Positions 21,604 to 32,015 of a stretch of 64,000 nucleotides of DNA are shown one piece after another. Position 1 is the stretch's first letter. The number at the start of each line of letters is the position of its first letter. The stretch is from Dama dama. Taxonomy: Eukaryota; Chordata; Mammalia; Artiodactyla; Cervidae. The position numbers and the translations under genes were made by a program. The stretch spans positions 32,907,001 to 32,971,000 of the forward strand of contig NC_083696.1 of assembly GCF_033118175.1 (NCBI RefSeq). Reading direction: 5' to 3'. A model generated the notes under the pieces. It was given only the letters and a program-made list of their open reading frames with translations, searched no databases and had not been told where the DNA came from.

Positions 21604-21789
21604 CGTCGCTCAGTCTTGTCCGACTCTTTGCGACCACATGGACTATACAGTCCATGGAATTCTCCAGGCCAGAATACTGGAGTGAGTAGCCTGTCCCTTC
21701 TCCAGGGGATCTTCCCAACCCAGGGATTGAACCCAGGTCTCCTGCACTGCAGGTGGATTCTTTACCAGCTGAGCCACAAGGGAAACCCA
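21604..21789 (-). mobile_element. Bov-tA SINE
   Basis: Body 'gactctttgcgaccacatgg', B box reverse 'agggattgaaccc' and head 'ccagctgagccacaaggg'. A short internal deletion removes part of the body near 21645 ('ggactatacagtccatgg'). Confidence 0.94.
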
Positions 21790-21894
21790 AATAAAGCCTA
21801 TCACAGTTTCCACACTGGGGTGGGTAGCCTTTATAATAAATAGCTTATTGCTTCTTGTTTCAAAATGTAATAATTTTAGACATGAAAGTTACCC

Positions 21895-21966
21895 ATCACT
21901 GGTGAAAAGTCTGGACTACATTGACATCGAATAAAATATTTATTGTGCTTAAAAAAAAAAAAAAAA
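21895..21966 (+). mobile_element. Tiny poly(A) retro-insert, mRNA 3' end
   Basis: A 56-base segment ends in A16 (21951-21966), with AATAAA at 21930-21935, 15 bases before the A-run. It is flanked by an 11-bp target duplication with one mismatch, gaaagtt[a/c]ccc, at 21884-21894 and 21967-21977. This is the structure of an L1-mobilised, severely 5'-truncated copy of a polyadenylated transcript. I cannot identify the source gene. Confidence 0.65.
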
Positions 21967-22159
21967 GAAAGTTCCCCAGGAGAGAACTATTGTGCTGAAA
22001 CCCCAGTGAGTTACTGGATTTGGTTCATCAATGGATGTCACTATTAAAATGTCAAGTATATATCTTCCAAACAGAGGGTAAGAAACAGATTGGACATCCA
22101 CTTAACCATCTACAGAAGTGATCATTTCTCTCTTTCTTTTTTTCATGTGAAGTGCTAAA

Positions 22160-22425
22160 AGTTCAAGCTTCACCTTAGAATCAGTTGGTACCCAACCACA
22201 TCCCTAGATATTTGTGTTGACTTAATCTGGTGTGGGTCCCAGGCAAAAGTATTTTTAACAGCCCTCCAGGGATTCTAGCCTATAGTATGAGCTGAGGACT
22301 GCCTCACAGAACAAGGGCTCTCAAGCTTCACAGTGCATCAGAATCCCTCAGGGAATGTTTAAATATGCAGATTCCTCCTCACCCCAAACCACCATCCCAT
22401 CACGAGTAGGCACTTTAACAAGCTG
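22160..22425 (+). mobile_element. Two adjoining MER5-type hAT-Charlie fragments
   Basis: 22160-22310 has the 3' half (tgacttaatctggtgtgggt, ccaggcaaaagtattttta). 22312-22425 has the 5' half (ctctcaagcttcacagtgcatca, 'gaatccctcaggga', 'atatgcagattcc'). They look like two separate insertions end to end, or one rearranged element. Confidence 0.6.
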
Positions 22426-22754
22426 ACTCTGCTGTAGCCGGGGCAGTGGACTTCTCTGACAGAGAAGTCCTCCCCCACCCAGCCTTGCCTTCACAGGACC
22501 CAAAAGAGGTGCAGGGTCTGCTCAGACTCTGTTTTGGACTGGAACAGTTACTGATATCACTTTATGGTTCTGACAAGAAAACCAAGGATTGGGGCCAATG
22601 CCCCACATCCTTGCATGAAGCCAGAGCCATGGACAACAATGTGATATTTTCAACACATAAACTATCTCATCATGTGATACAACTGGGCCTTCTTTTGCTG
22701 TTTCCACATTTCCCTGTTTCTGATATGTTGCCCTAGGCCCCCCATCACCTCGAT
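22426..22754. other. Unique sequence, no gene seen
   Basis: Nothing recognised. The 96-codon open frame here has no domain. Confidence 0.4.
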
Positions 22755-22995
22755 CATGTCTTACCTATCCTTTCAGGGTCAGCAGAAATGCCAGTTCCCC
22801 ATGAATCCTTCTCTTGATTTCCACAAAACAAGAAATTGTGTCTTTCTGTTCATAGTATCCCTGTCTCAGTTTAAACCTCTTGAATGGTATCTTATTCCAT
22901 CTTGCTCTATTTCTTTTGTAAACTTAAAATTACCTGTGAGATTATAAACCTCTTGAAGCCATGTCTCATCTCTCTGTATCCCTTTAAAATGCCCA
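22755..22995 (+). repeat. L2 LINE 3' region
   Basis: 'ttctgttcatagtatccctg', 'gattataaacctcttgaagcc' and 'catctctctgtatccctt' follow the L2 3' order. Confidence 0.6.
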
Positions 22996-23554
22996 TCATT
23001 ATTGTGTGAATGTCAGATGCTTGTGTACTAAATTGTGATTGTTGCTACATCTCAAGCCCATAACTAATGCTACAACATTTCAAGCCCATGAAACCTATTG
23101 TGTTCTCAGTTAAAGGGACAGCACCAAAGTTAACAGGAGAATACAGGAGGATCTGAGTTCATTGAATTTACATTCTGAATAACAGCACGCAAGGAAAACG
23201 CATCTCTCTATTTTTAAAACAACACTTTCTGGACATAACCACAAATGAAATTTCTGAATCTTTTGGAGTTGATTAGGATGCTACCATGAAGAATAATTTA
23301 CAAATTCTATTTTCTGGGACTGTAAAAGACCTTCCTGTTTGAGCTCAAATAGTTTGCTTTTTAGAGGTGTATCTTCCTTTAAGCCTGGGACCTATACCTA
23401 CTTTCCCATTCACAGAGAAGAGCTTGTGAGAATCTAAGTTTACTTCTATCTTGCGAGCGTCTCCTGATCACACATTTTGTTACTTGGCCTAACCCCCAAA
23501 GTCTCCCTTTTCCCCTTACCGTCACTGAAAATTCTCCAGAAATTGTTGTGTGTA
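22996..23554. other. Unique sequence, no gene seen
   Basis: Nothing recognised. Confidence 0.4.
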
Positions 23555-24030
23555 GACGCTGGCAACAGAAGGATTGGATTGAACTCTGGCTGTGACATTT
23601 ATTAGCTCTATGACCTTAAGTAATTCAATGGAGCCTCTGTTCCATCTCTGAAAAATGGGGATAAAAGTAGTACCTACTACGATTAGTATGTACCACTACC
23701 ATCCTATCTCATAGGAATGTTATGAAGATTTCAGGAGCTGGCATATGCTGACCACTTAAAAGCACTGCCTAGTACACGGTACGGCTTCCAAGGTGGCGCT
23801 AGTGGCAAGAACCTGCCTGCCAACGCCAGTGCAGGAAATGTAAGAGACGTAGGATCAATCCTTGGGTCGGGAAGATCCCCTGGAGAAGGAAATGGCAACC
23901 CACTCTAATATTCTTGCTTGGAAAACCCCATGGACAAAGGAACATGGTAGGCTACAGTCCATAGGGTTGCACAGAGTCAGACATGACTGAAGCGACTTAG
24001 CACACAAGTACATGGTAAGTTGCCTCTCTT
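23555..24030 (+). repeat. MIR SINE, interrupted by a Bov-tA
   Basis: A long MIR: 'gattgaactctggctgtgaca', 'ctctatgaccttaagtaatt', 'tctgaaaaatggggataaaagta', 'ctcataggaatgttatga' and 'agcactgcctagtacacgg'. The Bov-tA at 23782-24006 interrupts it close to its 3' end. Confidence 0.85.
23782..24006 (+). mobile_element. Bov-tA SINE nested in the MIR
   Basis: A variant head 'ggcttccaaggtggcgctagtgg' (the 'gcgctagtgg' subtype also seen at 38740 and 58903). The B box is degraded (ggatcaatccttgg). The body ends at 'actgaagcgacttagcaca'. An 11-bp duplication with one mismatch, agtaca[c/t]ggta, lies at 23771-23781 and 24007-24017. Confidence 0.94.
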
Positions 24031-24179
24031 TGACTCTGGGAGACCAGATGCATTGTCTTTTCTTATTGGCAATGAGTATACACATGTGCGCACACACTTT
24101 TAACTATAGGTTCACACATATACTAAATAACATATAAACATGAAAGCAAAAAATAGGGGAGAAAACTAACAAAACTCAA

Positions 24180-24620
24180 TGCTAATAAAAATGTAAGAGA
24201 TAAGCATACTATATGCCTTTGGTGTGACTGCAAATTAGCCAATATGTCCAGAAAGTAAATACTGTAAGAGTCTTAAAAATATTAAGACCTTGTGATTTAG
24301 AAACATTACGTCTGTGAATTAACCCTAAGGGGAAAAACCCAAAGATATGAACAACGGTTTAGGCACAAAGATGTCCGTGACAGTGTGTTTTTTAAAAAAG
24401 AAATTGGAAATCATTTAAATGCCCAATACTAGGAAATGATTATAAACATTAGATTTACTCACATGATGAAATATTATGAAGGATTATGGTATACTCACAG
24501 GATGAAATATTATGAAGCCATGAAAAAATGTTTATGAGATGTGTTAATTCCATGAAGAAATCTTTATAATACACTCTTTAGGATATATAATAGAAAATAA
24601 AAACCATTTCTATTATTATA
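24180..24620 (+). mobile_element. Old L1 fragment (ORF2 end)
   Basis: Wording such as 'tggtgtgactgcaaattagcc', 'gaaattggaaatcatttaaatgcc', and 'gaaatattatgaagccatgaaaaaatg' is the degenerate end of L1 ORF2. No reading frame survives. Confidence 0.7.
24457..24516. repeat. 36-bp period tandem duplication
   Basis: A 24-base block (actcaca[t/g]gatgaaatatta..gaa) occurs at 24457-24480 and again at 24493-24516, with one mismatch, separated by 12 bases. It is a local duplication inside the L1. Confidence 0.93.
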
Positions 24621-24624
24621 CATG

Positions 24625-24838
24625 ATTGAACCTTGAATAGCATGAGGTTGAACTGCACGAGTCCACTTATATGTGAAGTTTTTACAATAGTCAATGCTAC
24701 AGTGCTTCATAATTCGTTGTTGGCTGAACCCAATGATGTGGAACCACAAATATGGAAGGCTGACTATATGGAGGCTGTTCACTGGAACAGAGGGTCAGTG
24801 CCCCCAATCCCTAAATTGTTCTAAGGTCAGCTGTATAG
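24625..24838 (+). mobile_element. MER2-like Tigger (pogo) DNA transposon
   Basis: 'gaaccttgaatagcatgagg', 'ttgaactgcacgagtccact', 'tatatgtgaa', 'tggaaggctgactat' and 'ctaaggtcagctgtat' follow the MER2/Tigger order end to end, with terminal inverted repeats of the 'ccttgaa' and 'tcagctgta' type. Confidence 0.72.
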
Positions 24839-27594
24839 CATTATTTCAGTAATGTGACAATTATATAGAGACATAGGTTACTGAGGGGAGAAAACTAAAA
24901 TATTTCTGGATGGCAGTGGTCTTGTATCTCTTTGTAATTTATACAGTTTTTAAAAACAGAGTATAAGGATTTTGAAAATCATTTGGGAAAGGACATAACA
25001 CAGAATATGGACATCAGAATTAATTCATTCATTGTACAGAAATTTCAAAATATTTTATGTGATGTTTGAAAAAGCTTTAGATATTAAACCACTCCTACCT
25101 GAAGTAGGGTAAGAGCACATTCATGCAATAACCTCTCTTATTTATTGCATGACCTTTCTCTCCTGTAGGCTAAGATCTGTTCAAAGAAAGCTGAACCCCT
25201 CAGGCTACCCAGTAAAGCATGAAAGGGAGTGAGGGGAGTGATAAAAAGCCCAGTTTGCTTCAGCTTTATGAGCTACTTATTCCCATCACCTTTCTAACCA
25301 ACACTGCCAGAGTGGAAACATTCATAAAGACTCATAAACCCTTCCTGGTTTAGCTGAAATGAGATGGTGTAGAGCCTTCCAGGTGTGGACCCTGTACACA
25401 GAGGTGAAGGGCGCTGGGACCAACTGGAGCTCTCTTTCAGGGAGGCTTGAGCCTGGAGAGTGTGATCCCAGGATGGGGTGGGGAAAGGTGGGGAAACAGA
25501 CAACGGTGGGGTCTGAATGCACAAGTGTCTCCTAACCTGCTCCTACTGCCAGAGCCACTGTGTGTTTCCATATTCCACGTAAATGACAGGAATCCCATAA
25601 TGCCTTAAATCCAACTGCAAGCGGGCTAGGTAAGGAATGTCTACTGCTGAGGGAGGGGGATCTAAACCACTCCTATTCTAGAGAAGTGACAGCCCAGCTC
25701 TGCCCCCAGATGTTTTTGATGGCACATTTCCAAGAATGATTAGTGTTGTCATGCATTGATAGATGAGACGCACAACACCTTCACATTCAGTGAGAGAAAA
25801 AACAGTCCTTGCTATCTCTTGTGGAAAGGCAATGACCATCCAGAAGTTCCCAGCACAAAAGAAAAATATGGGGCTTAGTGAAGAGGATTAAACTGCCTCA
25901 TCCATCAAAGGCAAAAAGAGAGTCATAAATCCGTGAACAATCCCAGAAGGCATCAGATGGACCCCACCATCCATCTTGGAATGTCAGAGAGGAGCGCGGG
26001 TTGGTCTTTGAGATGCACCCCCATCACAGCCTCCTCTCACACTTGATCTGGATCCCGACAGCTACCCAAGTCACAGAGACCAACCATAAGATGATTTAAC
26101 AAATCTGATTCTAAGAAGAACTTGAGAGCAAAATCAGCTTGATTGTTCCATTCGGAAGAAGCAAAGCCATGCTAAACTGTTGGTAGCTTGCATATAGCAG
26201 AAATAGCATCCAGGAGTCCATGGAGGAAATTTGTCCCCAGATGTGCTTAGTTTGACTATTACATTGTTTAATAAATATTCCACATGACCTGCCAGTGTTT
26301 TAAAATCAGGAAATTTCATGTAAGAAATACTGATTTCTGATTTTTCTTAAAAAAAAAAAAAAACTAAAATGAAATGGACATCCCTACAGAATGAGCCACA
26401 ACCTGTCAGCAGAAGTAGAAAAGTGACACCCTTTTCAGAAGTGGAAAAGTGGCCAGGAGTCCACTGCACAGATTGATGTATTTGCCTGGACCACAAAACA
26501 GGCAATGAGTCCACAATCCCTGAACCACTGGTGATATCAGTAAATATAACAACTACACTTTCCATTCTGCCCCAGCTTGTTGAAGAGACTGACAGACATT
26601 TTCTTCCTTCCCTTTCTTTGAATTTTACTAGCCAAAAACAAAAGTCAACCAATAAAAAAATTTCATGTTTTTCCGAGAAAAAAAAACATACTGAGTGAGA
26701 TTCAAGAAGGATAAATCTTTTACTGGGGGGTTACTAATGAGTCTTTTGAGTTCTCTTTGGAACAGGTAAGAGAATTCATCTGTTTGGAGGGGAGGATGGA
26801 AGGTGGGGAATGTGTCTTATTCTCTAGAAAATCTTCTCCTGAAGCCTGAATCTCTCTAACCAAAAGCAGAATGAGGGAGAAGAAGGAAATCTATGGAAAC
26901 GTAAAATTTTCCTGTCATAAGAATAAATCCTAAAAGACAAATTTTTAGCTTCAACATAGAACGAAGTTATAGCTTTTTGACAAACGATGTTCTGGGTTGC
27001 CATGACAACTGGGCCTGTTAGAGGTGTACATAGAGAGGCCTGCCCATAAATCAGAACGCTTTAGGAAGGGGTTAAAACAAATATTTCTAGACTATTCCCA
27101 AGCGGTAGTGCCAAAAATGTAATTATAGACATTTGTATCAGTCTGCCATAAAGCATGACAGCTCCAATTTTACAAAATGTTAATTAAAAAAATCTATTAA
27201 ACCCATGTCCCTCTGAGAGAAATTAATATCACACCTAAGGTTGGGAATCAGTGCAACACGGAGGCTGTGAAAATTGGGATGGCAGAGTCAGAAAGAGAGG
27301 CTTAGAAGTAGACTACTCCATAAGCAGTTAAATGAAGAGTTTGTGCTAGATTCTGATCCTCCAGAGAAGAACCACTCAGATCCAGATGACAGTGCTGAGA
27401 GCTTTCTGGAAGCTTGAAAGAACTCCAAAAAGTAAAGATTTGGAGATGGAATTGGAAAAGAAAAGCTGATAGATGGAAGTCAAGCTCATCTGGAAACATG
27501 AGGATGAAGCACCTAAGAATCATTCAATCCAGGAAGACACGATAACAAGCAGTAACTTTCAATGAGGTCAGGAAAAATGAGAGTTAGCTTAAAA
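24839..27594. other. Repeat-poor 2.8 kb, no gene seen
   Basis: No named repeat is clear apart from an A15 run at 26349-26363. 26990-27240 is a motif-rich, repeat-free stretch (separate entry). Open frames of 60-100 codons have no domain. Confidence 0.4.
26990..27240. promoter_or_regulatory. Candidate enhancer-like motif cluster
   Basis: Within 250 bp I see GTTGCCATGACAAC (26996-27009), one base off the palindromic RFX X-box; CCCATAAA (27043-27050) and GCCATAAA (27145-27152), posterior-HOX/CDX-type words; TGACAGCT (27156-27163), a MEIS/TGIF word 3 bases after the HOX word; and two TAATTA-type sites near 27181 and 27219. No repeat is recognisable. Function is inference only. Confidence 0.3.
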
Positions 27595-27654
27595 TCAGAC
27601 ACTGGAAAAATGCTTCTCAAGTTAAAGGTCATGAGACTCCATTCCAAGGGTCAC

Positions 27655-27790
27655 AAATTGGCAGCCTGAGGCCAAACTGAGTCCAGAGAGAAGTTCTCTC
27701 TGGCCTGCACAGTGTTCTTTTTAAAAATGTAGAGTGTTTGCCAACATTTAAAAATCAAGAGATTGGACATAACATTCTGACTTCTGCTCT
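27655..27790 (+). repeat. Unnamed dispersed repeat, copy 1
   Basis: 'ggcagcctgaggccaaa', 'gcctgcacagtgttctttt', 'ttgccaacatttaaaaatca' and 'agagattggacataac' share order and wording with 31855-32015 and 42348-42520. It is a mammalian-type interspersed repeat which I cannot name. Confidence 0.65.
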
Positions 27791-27854
27791 TTACAAAGCA
27801 GATGATTTGGCAGCAACAGGCCTAGATGGCTGTGTGGCCTGTAAGCGGAGCTGG

Positions 27855-27980
27855 GATAGAAAGCATAAACTCCATGAGGACAGGAATTCTCCTCATTCAG
27901 TCCTTGTCCTGAGCAACAAGAACAGTGCAGGGCATGTAAGAGATGTAAAAGGTACTCGGGAAAGTTTGAATGGATGAGTG
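27855..27980 (+). repeat. L2 LINE 3' terminus
   Basis: 'cataaactccatgaggacagg', 'gcaacaagaacagtgcaggg', 'aaaggtactcgggaaag' and 'tgaatggatga' match the L2 end. Confidence 0.75.
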
Positions 27981-28324
27981 GACAGCAGCTGCCATCTTCC
28001 CTCTTTACATAAGACTCTCCTGAGGTCTCTTACCCAAAGTACTACCTGCCTAGCTCCTAAAGTCATCTGAGTTTTCCACTTTGCACTGTAAGATTTTTAT
28101 TTAGTTGGGACATCATGACAGGAATTCCCCACAGAACCCTTTCTCATGGCCACATGTGCAGGCCACTGAAGCAAAATGACAATGCAGTAATATTCTTTAA
28201 GGACTTAAATCATCCAAAAACAAGCTTCCCTTGTAGATTTGGCATCAACTTTCATCCTGCAGGCAGAAAGCAAAACTATGAGACTTGCCACAAACCTCCT
28301 TCAGTGCTTGGAGCAGAGCAAGTA
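27981..28324. other. Unique sequence, no gene seen
   Basis: Nothing recognised. Confidence 0.4.
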
Positions 28325-28400
28325 ACACTGATAGATTTGATCATTCATTTGTTCATTCAACAAACACTGAACCACTGCTAAGTGTTACTGGCCATGTGAT
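28325..28400 (-). repeat. L2-type 3' end
   Basis: 'catttgttcattcaacaaacactgaacc' is the reverse complement of the L2 terminus. Confidence 0.6.
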
Positions 28401-28507
28401 ATGTCTCTTTAACCTTGATGGCCAGAGATTTAAATTTTTATTAAATGAATGAATGAGTAGTAGAAATCACTATAGACAAGAAATATATTGTGAATCTACT
28501 ATGTGCC

Positions 28508-28514
<7 letters not shown>

Positions 28515-28556
<42 letters not shown>
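28515..28556. repeat. (TG)21 microsatellite
   Basis: Twenty-one uninterrupted TG units, preceded by TATATA. Length and purity make it a likely polymorphic marker. Confidence 0.98.
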
Positions 28557-28560
<4 letters not shown>

Positions 28561-28734
28561 AAGTAATCCTCAACTTTTGTGTTTGAAATTCTTTTCCCTA
28601 TTATGTAGAAAAGGAAGCCTAGACTTGAGTCCATAGCATGGGTAGAACAGGAATTTGAGCTTAGGTGTGCTTGGCAGCCACACTGCGTGCAATCCATTAT
28701 GCTACCAACCTCTCAGCTAAACTCTGTTCTCAAG

Positions 28735-29184
28735 AGGAGTGGGTTCAATAGTCACCTCCAAAAATATTTTCAATTCTAATCCCTAGAGCATGGGAAGGTG
28801 ACATTATTTGGGAAAAATCTTTGCAAGTTAATTAAGGGTCTCAAAATATCATCCTGAATGCAGGGTAGGCTCGGAATCCAGTGACCATTATTACTTTAAG
28901 AGGAAGAGAAGACACAGAGATACAGGGAGGAGAAGGCTTTGTGAAGACAGAGATGGGAGTGAAGCATCTATAAGCCGCAGGACCCCAAGACTTGTCAGCA
29001 AACACCAGAGGCTGGAATAGAGGCAGGGAACCAACCTTCCCTCTGATCCACTAGGAGAAACCAAGCCTGCCAAGACCTCAACTTCAGACTTCTGGTCTCC
29101 ACAACGATGACAAAATGCATTTCTGCTGTTGGAAGCCACTGAGTTTGTGGTAATTTGTTGGACCAGCCCTAGAAAACTAATACC
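28735..29184 (+). mobile_element. Solo MaLR LTR, MLT1A0-like
   Basis: Block order matches MLT1A0: 'tgggttcaatag', 'aggtgacattatttggg', 'aatctttgcaagttaatta', 'atcatcctgaatgcag', 'gaaggctttgtgaagaca', 'gggagtgaagcatctata', 'cttcagacttctggtctcca', 'ctgctgttggaagccactga', 'tttgtggtaatttgttgg', ending 'agaaaactaatac'. The TG start is not clear and I could not find a 5-bp duplication. The 3' poly(A) signal region is degraded (acaaaatgcatttct). Confidence 0.8.
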
Positions 29185-29561
29185 TTATAATATTCCTGGT
29201 CCACAGGGCTGGAGAAGTTCCCCCAGAAAACTCTGTACTGTTCATGGTAAGGATTGTGCTGCATTTGGGATCCTAAAGCTTTACTGGTCATCTTTACCTC
29301 AGAAGCTCCCTATCTTTGATGAAGCCTTTCAGCCTGAGGTCCTACACAGCTGTATCCAGAAACTAGCTCAAACCTCAACAGAAGTGAACTCAGTTGAGAG
29401 CTACATATACTTCCTTTGCTTCTTTGAAAGCACAGCGTGTACCTCTGTCAGGAACGGTATGTGGTCCAGGGCTTTGGAGAAATTCAACTTAATGCAGCAA
29501 AAGAGGACCCATGCTCTCAGACCAGAGGATCAAATAAGGCTTGATACCACTATGTGAGGAT
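29185..29561. other. Sequence downstream of the LTR, no gene supported
   Basis: A 142-codon open frame (29129-29557, plus strand) starts inside the LTR and crosses this segment. I recognise no domain, and it is not clearly MaLR gag. Probably a chance frame. Confidence 0.4.
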
Positions 29562-29740
29562 GAAGTGAAGTGACGTGAAAATCGTTCAGTCGCGTCCTAC
29601 CCTTTTCGACCCCATGGACTTTATAGTCCATGGAATTCTCCAGGATAGAATACCGAAGTGGGTGGCTGTTTTCTTCTTCAGGGGATCTTCCCAACCCAGG
29701 AATAGAACCCAAGTTTCCCACATTACAGGCAGATTCTATA
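29562..29740 (-). mobile_element. Bov-tA SINE (diverged, head truncated)
   Basis: A 'gaagtgaagtgacgtga' tail, then the body 'gttcagtcgcgtcctaccc', a reverse B box 'aggaatagaacccaag', and a head that ends early at 'gcagattctata'. It is more diverged than most copies here. Confidence 0.9.
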
Positions 29741-29860
29741 GAAGGTGTGAATTTTGTGTGAGCTGTTCTGGGGAAGCTTCTGGGAGAAAGAAGGGAATCT
29801 GTGCTGGGTCTTGAAGAAGGACAAGAGTGAGGATAATCATCATGTTGTTCTTGTTTTAGT

Positions 29861-30043
29861 CACTAAGTCCAACTCTTTTGTGACCCTTGGACTGTAGCCT
29901 GCCAGGTTCCTCTGTCCATGGAATTCTCCAGGCAAGAGTACAGGAGTGGGTTGCCATTCCTTCTCCAGGGGATCTTCTTGACACAGAGATTGAACCTGAA
30001 TCTCCTGCATTTGCAGGCAGATTCTTTACTGCTGAGCCACCAA
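29861..30043 (-). mobile_element. Bov-tA SINE
   Basis: Body 'caactcttttgtgaccc', 'ggcaagagtacaggagtggg', reverse B box 'agagattgaacctg' and head 'tttactgctgagccacca'. It lies about 120 bp from the previous copy, same orientation, and abuts a MIR. Confidence 0.94.
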
Positions 30044-30047
30044 CAAT

Positions 30048-30245
30048 GGTATTATTTACTGAGCACCTGCAATAGGTCAAACGCTGTCCTACTGACCTGC
30101 AATAAATTTCCCATGTATTTCTCCCAGTCACCCCACAAGCTAGACATTTACTTCCATCATTTTCTTGAGAGGAAATCTGAGACTCTGAGAAAGAAATGCC
30201 AAGTTCAAGTTCACCCAGATAATAAGTGGGAGGACTCAACAGTTG
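30048..30245 (-). repeat. MIR SINE
   Basis: 'attatttactgagcacctgcaa', 'cccacaagctagacattta', 'gagaggaaatctgagactctgaga' and 'gataataagtgggaggactc' give reverse-complement MIR order. Confidence 0.7.
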
Positions 30246-31854
30246 AAAGTACAGGTGGTGGGAGAAAGAGGCTCCAACCAGGTGGAGTGAGCATCTTGGG
30301 AAAGAGAAATAGAGGTGATAGAGGGGGAGGGGATGGCTGCAAAAACAGACTGGAGAGAGAATTACCTTTTGAGGAGATTGGTTTTGATCTACTTAGCTGT
30401 GTGAGTCCCTAGAGGTGTGAGAGGACAGGACCAACCAGCACAAGTCTGCATTTTGGGAGGAAAATGGTGCACTCAGGGATGAAAGCAAGAGGGTTAGAAC
30501 ACCCATTTGCTCCTCTCAAGGGTCTTATGGGAGGCAGGGATGATGGGAGTGACAAACACGGAGTGGGTTTGACAGCCTGGGGGGCAAGACCTGGCTTGAT
30601 TTTAGGACCGCCTTCAAGGGGTGAGGCCAAGGAAGCTGTCCTGGCTCACTCGGAAGTTGGGAAGGAAGAGTCAGCCACAGACCACAGTAGAGGGCACAGG
30701 GCAAGGGCTGCGTGGGCTGATGTGGTAGGCTCAGGTAAAAAAAAAAGAAAAATCTGATCTTCCCTTGCCTCTGAGCCCCTCAGACTCCAGCGATGTCTGG
30801 TAAGCAGATGGTGCTACAGCTTCTGCCTTTCTCCCTGTCTCCAATGGATTCCCTTCAAGGGGAACTGCTTGGAGTTTAGAGAGTATATCTTTAATTAAAC
30901 ACATGAACAGTTTTCAATCCTCCAAAGGAAATAGAATATTCTAGGTTTAAATCAGGCAAGATGTGTCTTACAAGCCCAGAACTCAGTACTAGGGCACAGG
31001 GCACCCCAAATACTACCTACATCTCAGATATGAAGCATCAAACCCAGTGTGAAAAACTTGGAGCTGGGAGCTCCGGGCTCAAGCGAGCCCTCTCAGAACT
31101 GTCTAGGGAGTCGCCGGTTCACAGCATCTTCCGAGTTTCTACTGACCTGCCCCTGCCTTCTCCAAAGAGCCATGCTGTCCTCCCTCCAGGTAACCCAAGA
31201 GGAAGAGACCAGCTGGGAGTCTGGGGCCAACACACCAAGTAGTCAGGATCTAAGATACTCCCAACTCAGCACCCCGATCTCTGTAATAAGCATCTGGAAA
31301 AAGTGTCAACAAGCAGGGGACGGGACTGGAGGCAGAAAATCCAGGTTGGAATTCTGGCTTGGCCTCTGCTTCTGTGGGCTCACTGGGCAAAGTCACAGTT
31401 CCCTATGGTGGGATGTGCTGGGCCTGGCTGTCATGTGCCTAGTCTGGGCAACAGCCAGCACGTGTGTCTCTTTGCTGGAGGGCCACCCTTGAGCTTCTGG
31501 AACCCACTTCTGTCTGTTGGGACCCTCAGCCAGTGATCAGGGGGACATGAAAATGAAAGCCTAACTTCCAAATCTCTGGGGGACAACTTACACTCAGGGG
31601 CTCCCCCTCCACAAGGCTTTGTCTGAAACCCTCTCCTGGGGGCCGCCTACCCTGTCCTGCCTTCCCCACTCCTCCCCTGGGCAGCCTGGAGACTCACCCT
31701 TCATCAATCACTCCCACGGGAATCCCCAAAGCAGAGTCGGCTTCCAGGAAACTCAACCAAAAGACCAGTATCTGTTCAAGGCCATTGTGCAGGAACAGAT
31801 CTTAAAAGCAGCGAACAGAATAGTCAGCACAAGGGTCACAACAGGAAAAATCTG
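30246..31854. other. Unique, moderately GC-rich, no gene seen
   Basis: A MIR-like plus-strand scrap lies near 31290-31410 (aattctggcttggcctctg). The 93-147-codon overlapping open frames at 30961-31536 have no recognisable domain and no splice or promoter context I can support. Confidence 0.4.
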
Positions 31855-32015
31855 GCAAAAAGACGTGTTTTGTTTGGCTCGCGGAGACTTTAAAAAATGT
31901 GAAGAGCCTTGCCAACATTTAAAAATTGGGAGATTTCACACAAAACTCCAGATCTTCCCTTGCCTTGAAAAACCAGAAGGTTTGACAACCGTGAGCCTGC
32001 ATTCCTGCACAACAA
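31855..32015 (+). repeat. Unnamed dispersed repeat, copy 2
   Basis: 'acgtgttttgtttggctcgc', 'gccttgccaacatttaaaaat', 'gggagatttcacac' and 'aaccagaaggtttgacaacc' match 27655-27790 and 42348-42520 in order. This copy keeps more of the 3' part (gaaggtttga). Confidence 0.7.

Noticed and set aside
29129..29557. 142-codon frame downstream of the MLT1A0-like LTR as MaLR gag
   Set aside because: No gag motif is recognisable, the frame starts within the LTR, and the LTR appears to be solo.
30961..31536. Cluster of overlapping 77-147-codon frames as a gene
   Set aside because: No domain, no start context or splice pattern I can support; the moderately GC-rich composition explains the open frames.
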